Shown here: positions 4,828 through 7,934 of the stretch, in pieces | How the letters are laid out: every line of letters starts with the position of its first letter | How positions within the stretch are numbered: position 1 is the first letter of the stretch | NCBI GenBank assembly: GCA_022776785.1 | Contig: JALFHA010000110.1 | Location: 1 to 7,934 of the forward strand | Source of the DNA: Clostridiales bacterium | GTDB lineage: Bacteria > Bacillota > Clostridia > Christensenellales > Aristaeellaceae | DNA: 7,934 nt | Reading direction: 5' to 3' | The notes under the pieces: model-generated | Seen by the model: only the letters and a program-made list of their open reading frames with translations | Databases searched by the model: none | Told to the model about the DNA's origin: nothing | Program-made: the position numbers and the translations under genes

Positions 4828-5793
4828 TCACTGCACCTGTTCGAGCAGCTCCACCACGTCGAGGATCCGCTCCTTAGGCACCAGCTCGGAGGGCTTCCCC
4901 TCCGCCGCACAGGCGAGCAGATGCGTCAGCTCCCGCAGGAACCAGCCGCTCCTGCCCAGATTGATGCCGCAGTCCACCTGCACGGGGTCGGTGACGTCGA
5001 AGTGCGTCACCTCGCCGTCGGCCGCGTAGCCCGTCACGCCGTTTGCGTCGCAGACGAGCATTCCCCGCTCATAGTACACGCGCCAGCGCGCCGTGAACGG
5101 GATGGCCGCGTTGAACCACGCCGCCTCCGCGCTGACGTTCAGGCCGCTGCGATAGACGTAGGTGAAGCGGTATTGCTCGGCATACGCCTTCCCCTCGCCG
5201 CGGCACTCGGTATAGAGCATGTCGTCGGGCTTGCCGAACACGCTGACGATCACGTCCAGATCGTGAATATGCAGATCGAACGGCAGCAGCCCGCTCTTTT
5301 CCTTATCAAAGAGCCAGCCGCCCTGCGACCACCTCGGGCAGGCGCTCAGCCGCTCAAAGCAGGCGTCCAGCGGCTTGCCGTAGCGGGCGTCAGAGGTCAC
5401 CTGCCGCAGCGTCTCCACCTCGCGCGTGAACTGGAGCACCTGCGCCACATAGAGCTGCACGCCGTTTTCCTCTGCGCAGGCGTACATCTGCTGCGCGTCC
5501 TCGAAATGCAGCGCAATCGGCTTTTCGGTGATGATGTGCTTTTTGCAGCCCAGCGCCTCGAGCACCAGCGGCTTGTGCAGGTACGTCGGCGCGCAGACGT
5601 CCACCACATCGACAGCCCGCTGAGCGCAGGCGGCGGTGATCGTCTCATACAGCGGCAGCCCCCACTGGGCGGCGCGCTGCCTGTCCGCATCCGTGCGCCC
5701 GACGGCGGCGACGACCTCCGCGCCGGGAATGTGCTGATAGTTGAGGTAGTGGGCGTTGCCCATGCCGCCCAGACCGACGAGCAGTATGTTCAT
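4828..5793 (-). CDS. Gfo/Idh/MocA-family oxidoreductase (second of the operon's pair)
   Basis: NAD(P)-dependent sugar/inositol-type dehydrogenase of 321 residues. The Rossmann domain opens with NILLVGLGGMGNAHY (GxGxxG at Gly7, Gly9, Gly12). The family dinucleotide/catalytic motif is HIITEKPIAL (Glu90-Lys91-Pro92). The C-terminal alpha/beta domain starts near 125 and carries GLLPFDLHIHDLD (Asp173, His177), the usual place of the catalytic Asp/His pair. The frame extends further upstream, but ATG 5793 is chosen because the Rossmann fold begins there and GAGGTGA lies 6 nt before it, overlapping the stop of the preceding gene (10-bp gap). It is the last gene before the terminator at 4741-4786. 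It differs clearly from the other Gfo/Idh/MocA protein here (345 residues), so the two are diverged paralogues, not a recent duplication. Substrate unknown. Confidence 0.9.
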   Translation of the reverse strand: MNILLVGLGGMGNAHYLNYQHIPGAEVVAAVGRTDADRQRAAQWGLPLYETITAACAQRAVDVVDVCAPTYLHKPLVLEALGCKKHIITEKPIALHFEDAQQMYACAEENGVQLYVAQVLQFTREVETLRQVTSDARYGKPLDACFERLSACPRWSQGGWLFDKEKSGLLPFDLHIHDLDVIVSVFGKPDDMLYTECRGEGKAYAEQYRFTYVYRSGLNVSAEAAWFNAAIPFTARWRVYYERGMLVCDANGVTGYAADGEVTHFDVTDPVQVDCGINLGRSGWFLRELTHLLACAAEGKPSELVPKERILDVVELLEQVQ

Positions 5794-5803
5794 TTCCGTC
5801 ACC

Positions 5804-6619
5804 TCACAGCACAAAGCCGTGCGCGCGCAGGTAGTCGGCGCTGTCCTGCACGGCCTGATCGACCTGCGCAAGGCTCTCCGGCCCGGCGGAGGTAAACTCG
5901 ATTTCCACGCTCAGCGGGCTGCCGTTGCCAGCCTCCTCAAGCGTTTTGAAGATGGCCGGGAAGTCCACGCGGCCCTTGCCCGGCGCGGGGAAGTCCCACG
6001 CATCGTCGGCGCCGGCCTTGTCCTTGAGGTGGACATAGCCCACCTCACCCACGCACGCCGCCAGATCCTCACAGGGATCGACGCGCCCGTAGAAGATGAC
6101 GTTCGCCGTGTCGTAGTTGATCTTCACGCGCTCGCTGCCGACCAGCCGCACGATGTCGCTGAGCACGCGCCCCGTGCCGTGGTCGTGCCCGTGCGTCTCC
6201 AGCACCAGCGTCAGGTCATAGCGCTCCAGCTCAGGCACGAGCGCCGCGATGTGCCGCGCGACGGTTTCATTGTCCGCGACGGCCTGATCCTTGAGGTGCG
6301 CCTCGCCGATGGAGCTGACGATATAGGTGCAGCCGAAGAACGCCGCCAGACGGATGTTCTTCACGAAATCGCCGATGCGCTCGGTATCCATCAGGTTGCA
6401 GTGGCCGCTCATGGCGAAGGGAATCAGCCCCGCCTCGCCGAGCCTGTCCTTGACCGCCAGCAGCCGCTCAAAGCTCTGGTCGGGAAAGACATGCTCCGTC
6501 CAGCCCTTGGTGGCCGTCAGCTCGATATAGTGGAAGCCCGCGCGCCGGATGCCCTCAATGGCCTCCTCGATGGTAAAACCATGATAGCAGTTGGAATTGA
6601 CCGCGACGATTCTGTTCAT
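5804..6619 (-). CDS. Sugar phosphate isomerase/epimerase-like TIM-barrel protein (AP endonuclease family 2)
   Basis: A 271-residue xylose-isomerase-like TIM barrel, the family that includes IolE, IolI and hydroxypyruvate or tagatose epimerases. Divalent-metal ligands fall where the family has them: LVLETHGHDHGTG (Glu141), KINYDTANV (Asp170), GYVHLKDKAG (His197) and LSVEIEF (Glu239). The N-terminal strand and helix NSNCYHGFTIEEAIEGIRRA and GFHYIELTA are typical. The start is ATG 6619, with GGGGAGGCGG upstream. A TTG at 6643 would overlap the preceding stop and is not favoured. The gene sits between two Gfo/Idh/MocA dehydrogenases, with gaps of 20 and 10 bp. That suggests a redox step on a sugar or cyclitol, isomerisation or dehydration, and then a second redox step. 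The exact reaction cannot be assigned from sequence. Confidence 0.88.
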   Translation of the reverse strand: MNRIVAVNSNCYHGFTIEEAIEGIRRAGFHYIELTATKGWTEHVFPDQSFERLLAVKDRLGEAGLIPFAMSGHCNLMDTERIGDFVKNIRLAAFFGCTYIVSSIGEAHLKDQAVADNETVARHIAALVPELERYDLTLVLETHGHDHGTGRVLSDIVRLVGSERVKINYDTANVIFYGRVDPCEDLAACVGEVGYVHLKDKAGADDAWDFPAPGKGRVDFPAIFKTLEEAGNGSPLSVEIEFTSAGPESLAQVDQAVQDSADYLRAHGFVL

Positions 6620-6639
6620 GTGCTCCGCCTCCCCGCATG

Positions 6640-7677
6640 TCAAGCGTCGATGCGCACCGTCTTGCCCGTCTCGGAGGACTCGATGGCCGCGAACACAGCG
6701 CGCATCGCCGGGAGCACGCTCTCGGCGGAGATGCCCTCCACGTGCGCATCGAGAATCGAATCGACAAACAGGTCGATGACGCCGGACTTGGTTTGGTTAT
6801 CGTTGGTCTGTATCTGATCGACGTCGAAGTATTCCACCTCGCCGCCCTTCTTCTCCAGTACAAGCGTATGCTCCGGGTGATCGTAGATGCGCAGCACGCC
6901 CTGCGTGCCGTAGATAACGGTGGAATTGTCCTCCGCGCCATAGTCCGTCCATGAGACGCTCATCGTGCCGCACACGCCGCCCTCCATGCGGTAGATGCAG
7001 AAGGCATTGTCGTCCACGGAGATGGGCGTGCCATCGGCGAATTTCTTGTCGAGCGTCGTCAGGCGCGCCGTCACCTCGGTGATGCGCTGGCCGACGAGAT
7101 GCTGGATGAGATCGGTCTTGTGCACGCCGAGGTCGGCCATCACGCCCATGGCGGCGCGCTTCTTGTCAAAGAACCAGGTGTTCGCGCCGGGATCGACGCT
7201 CCACGTCTCCGGGCCGCCGTGGCGGAAGTTCGTCTCAAACGTGATGACGCTGCCAATCGCGCCCGCGTCGAGCAGCTCCTTCGCCTTGACGTGCGCGCCC
7301 GCCAGCCGCTGATTCTGTCCGATCATCAGGCGCTTTCCGCTCCTGCGGGCGGCCTCGGCCATGGCCTCGCAGTCCGCGAGGGTCGTGGCCATCGGCTTTT
7401 CGCAGAGCACATGCTTGCCGTGCTCAAGCGCCGCAATGGCGATCTCCGCATGGCTCGCGTTGGCCGAGCAGACGCTCACCGCGTCGATGGCCGGGTCAGC
7501 GAGCAGTTCTTCGCAGGTGGCGTAGGCCTTCGCGCCATACTGCGCAGCCAGCGCCTGCGCGCGCTCGAGGTTCACATCGTAGAGCGCGGCGATGCGCACA
7601 TCCTCGCGCGCCGCGTATTCAGGCAGATGACGCACCTGGCCGATCTTGCCGCAGCCGATGATGCCGACTTGAATCAT
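6640..7677 (-). CDS. Gfo/Idh/MocA-family oxidoreductase (first gene of the operon)
   Basis: A 345-residue NAD(P)-dependent dehydrogenase of the family containing inositol 2-dehydrogenase and glucose-fructose oxidoreductase. The Rossmann fold starts IQVGIIGCGKIGQVRHLPEY (Gly8, Gly10, Gly13). HVLCEKPMATTLADC holds the EKP motif (Glu93-Lys94-Pro95). The substrate domain carries RAAMGVMADLGVHKTDLIQH with Asp182 and His186, matching the conserved G-x-x-x-D-x-G-x-H pattern. The frame is open to about 7734, but ATG 7677 is used because the fold begins two residues later and AAGGAG lies 10 nt upstream. It leads the three-gene set. No transporter or regulator gene is visible on its upstream side within the window. 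The family is certain; the substrate is not. Confidence 0.92.
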   Translation of the reverse strand: MIQVGIIGCGKIGQVRHLPEYAAREDVRIAALYDVNLERAQALAAQYGAKAYATCEELLADPAIDAVSVCSANASHAEIAIAALEHGKHVLCEKPMATTLADCEAMAEAARRSGKRLMIGQNQRLAGAHVKAKELLDAGAIGSVITFETNFRHGGPETWSVDPGANTWFFDKKRAAMGVMADLGVHKTDLIQHLVGQRITEVTARLTTLDKKFADGTPISVDDNAFCIYRMEGGVCGTMSVSWTDYGAEDNSTVIYGTQGVLRIYDHPEHTLVLEKKGGEVEYFDVDQIQTNDNQTKSGVIDLFVDSILDAHVEGISAESVLPAMRAVFAAIESSETGKTVRIDA

Positions 7678-7742
7678 GGTTTCTGCACTCCTTCCTGTTG
7701 GTTGAAAGCCTGTACGGCCCATACTATTCTGCATCTGAATCC

Positions 7743-7810
7743 TTGCTTCGCAAAACTCCCCGTCAGGTAACGCTGCGCTCCCTGACTGCTTTTACAAAAT
7801 TGCTTCGCAA
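7743..7810. repeat. Two TTGCTTCGCAA quasi-palindromes flanking a GTCAGG/CCTGAC hairpin
   Basis: TTGCTTCGCAA occurs at 7743-7753 and 7800-7810. Each can fold as a 4-bp stem with a 3-nt loop. On the minus strand the core is GCGAAGC, known in DNA as an unusually stable mini-hairpin. Between them, GTCAGG (7762-7767) pairs with CCTGAC (7781-7786). The arrangement is symmetrical: repeat, hairpin, repeat. Whether it is a dispersed genomic repeat cannot be seen from one window. Confidence 0.6.
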
Positions 7811-7832
7811 TCCGGGTTACGTTGAGCTGCCG

Positions 7833-7848
7833 CCCAAACCCGCTTGGG
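7833..7848. other. Hairpin CCCAA-TTGGG
   Basis: CCCAA (7833-7837), a 6-nt loop, and TTGGG (7844-7848) form a perfect 5-bp stem. Neither side is followed by a T-tract, so it is not an intrinsic terminator. It is part of the structured region upstream of the oxidoreductase operon. Confidence 0.5.
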
Positions 7849-7872
7849 GATTTCAGTCCGGGGCTATTGCCC

Positions 7873-7917
7873 GTTCTTCATCGGCTTCATCCGCCACAGG
7901 CGGCGCCGATTACGAAC
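7873..7917. repeat. Large three-tier imperfect hairpin
   Basis: Nested arms are visible: GTTC (7873-7876) with GAAC (7914-7917), ATCGGC (7880-7885) with GCCGAT (7905-7910), and CCGCC (7891-7895) with GGCGG (7899-7903) around an ACA loop. That is 15 bp in three helices separated by a 3/3 internal loop and a 5/1 asymmetric loop. No T-tract follows on either strand. The shape resembles REP-type intergenic palindromes or a structured RNA element. Function unknown. Confidence 0.65.
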
Positions 7918-7934
7918 CCCCAAACCCCATCATC

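Larger units (their letters stand above)
7678..7934. other. Non-coding region upstream of the oxidoreductase operon, rich in hairpins
   Basis: No gene is supported in the last 257 bp. It holds two copies of an 11-bp quasi-palindrome, a 6-bp-stem hairpin, a CCCAA/TTGGG hairpin and a larger three-tier hairpin, listed separately. A weak sigma-A-like pair, TTGCGA then 16 bp then CAGAAT on the minus strand (about 7753-7726), is the best promoter candidate for the operon. It overlaps one quasi-palindrome copy and is not convincing. The density of foldback sequence suggests an intergenic repeat element or a structured leader. Confidence 0.6.

Noticed and set aside
4759..6817. Long plus-strand open frames (4759-5895 and 5756-6817)
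   Set aside because: Both are antisense shadows of the oxidoreductase and TIM-barrel genes, with compositions (His, Arg, Ala rich) typical of reversed GC-rich coding DNA.
7873..7917. Large hairpin as an intrinsic terminator of an upstream gene
   Set aside because: It is followed by C-rich or G-rich sequence on both strands, not a T-tract.
1..7934. Transposase, integrase, phage, toxin-antitoxin or defence genes
   Set aside because: None of the supported proteins or open frames shows such domains. All recognised genes are housekeeping, sporulation or sugar metabolism.

Overview
The window looks like a GC-rich, endospore-forming member of the Bacillota (class Clostridia; a gut lineage such as Oscillospirales or Christensenellales is a guess). 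The evidence is a sigma-H gene, a CwlD-type spore-cortex amidase, and the order mrnC-rlmB-yacP(rae1)-sigH followed by tuf, which is a conserved clostridial/bacillar neighbourhood. All recognisable genes lie on the minus strand, so transcription runs from right to left. Because of the high GC content, long open frames on the plus strand and in other minus frames are mostly shadows.

Reading in the direction of transcription: (1) 7934-7678 is non-coding and rich in hairpins and short repeats. (2) 7677-4828 is a tight three-gene set: a Gfo/Idh/MocA-type NAD(P)-dependent oxidoreductase, a xylose-isomerase-like TIM-barrel epimerase/isomerase, and a second Gfo/Idh/MocA oxidoreductase. The gaps are 20 and 10 bp, and a hairpin terminator follows at 4741-4786. 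The set resembles inositol or modified-sugar catabolic operons, but its substrate cannot be read from sequence. (3) 4827-4428 is a non-coding, locally AT-rich stretch holding a dense cluster of DnaA boxes: one perfect and five with a single mismatch within 135 bp. It is the most interesting feature here and a candidate chromosomal origin or DnaA-titration/regulation site. (4) 4427-3588 is cwlD. (5) A good extended -10 promoter at 3533-3561 begins the RNA-processing operon mrnC (3411), rlmB (2858), yacP/rae1 (1656), sigH (1150). yacP and sigH share an ATGA overlap, and rlmB and yacP are 2 bp apart. (6) A near-perfect sigma-A promoter at 317-345 drives a tRNA-Gly(CCC) gene and then tuf, of which only the first 47 codons are inside the window.

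Functionally, the left half is translation and RNA housekeeping: 5S/23S maturation and 23S 2'-O-methylation machinery, a ribosome-associated endonuclease, EF-Tu and a tRNA, coupled to the sporulation-entry sigma factor. RlmB carries an unusual N-terminal block of nine 12-residue repeats, encoded by an uninterrupted 36-bp DNA tandem repeat. No mobile-element gene, CRISPR array or defence system is seen.
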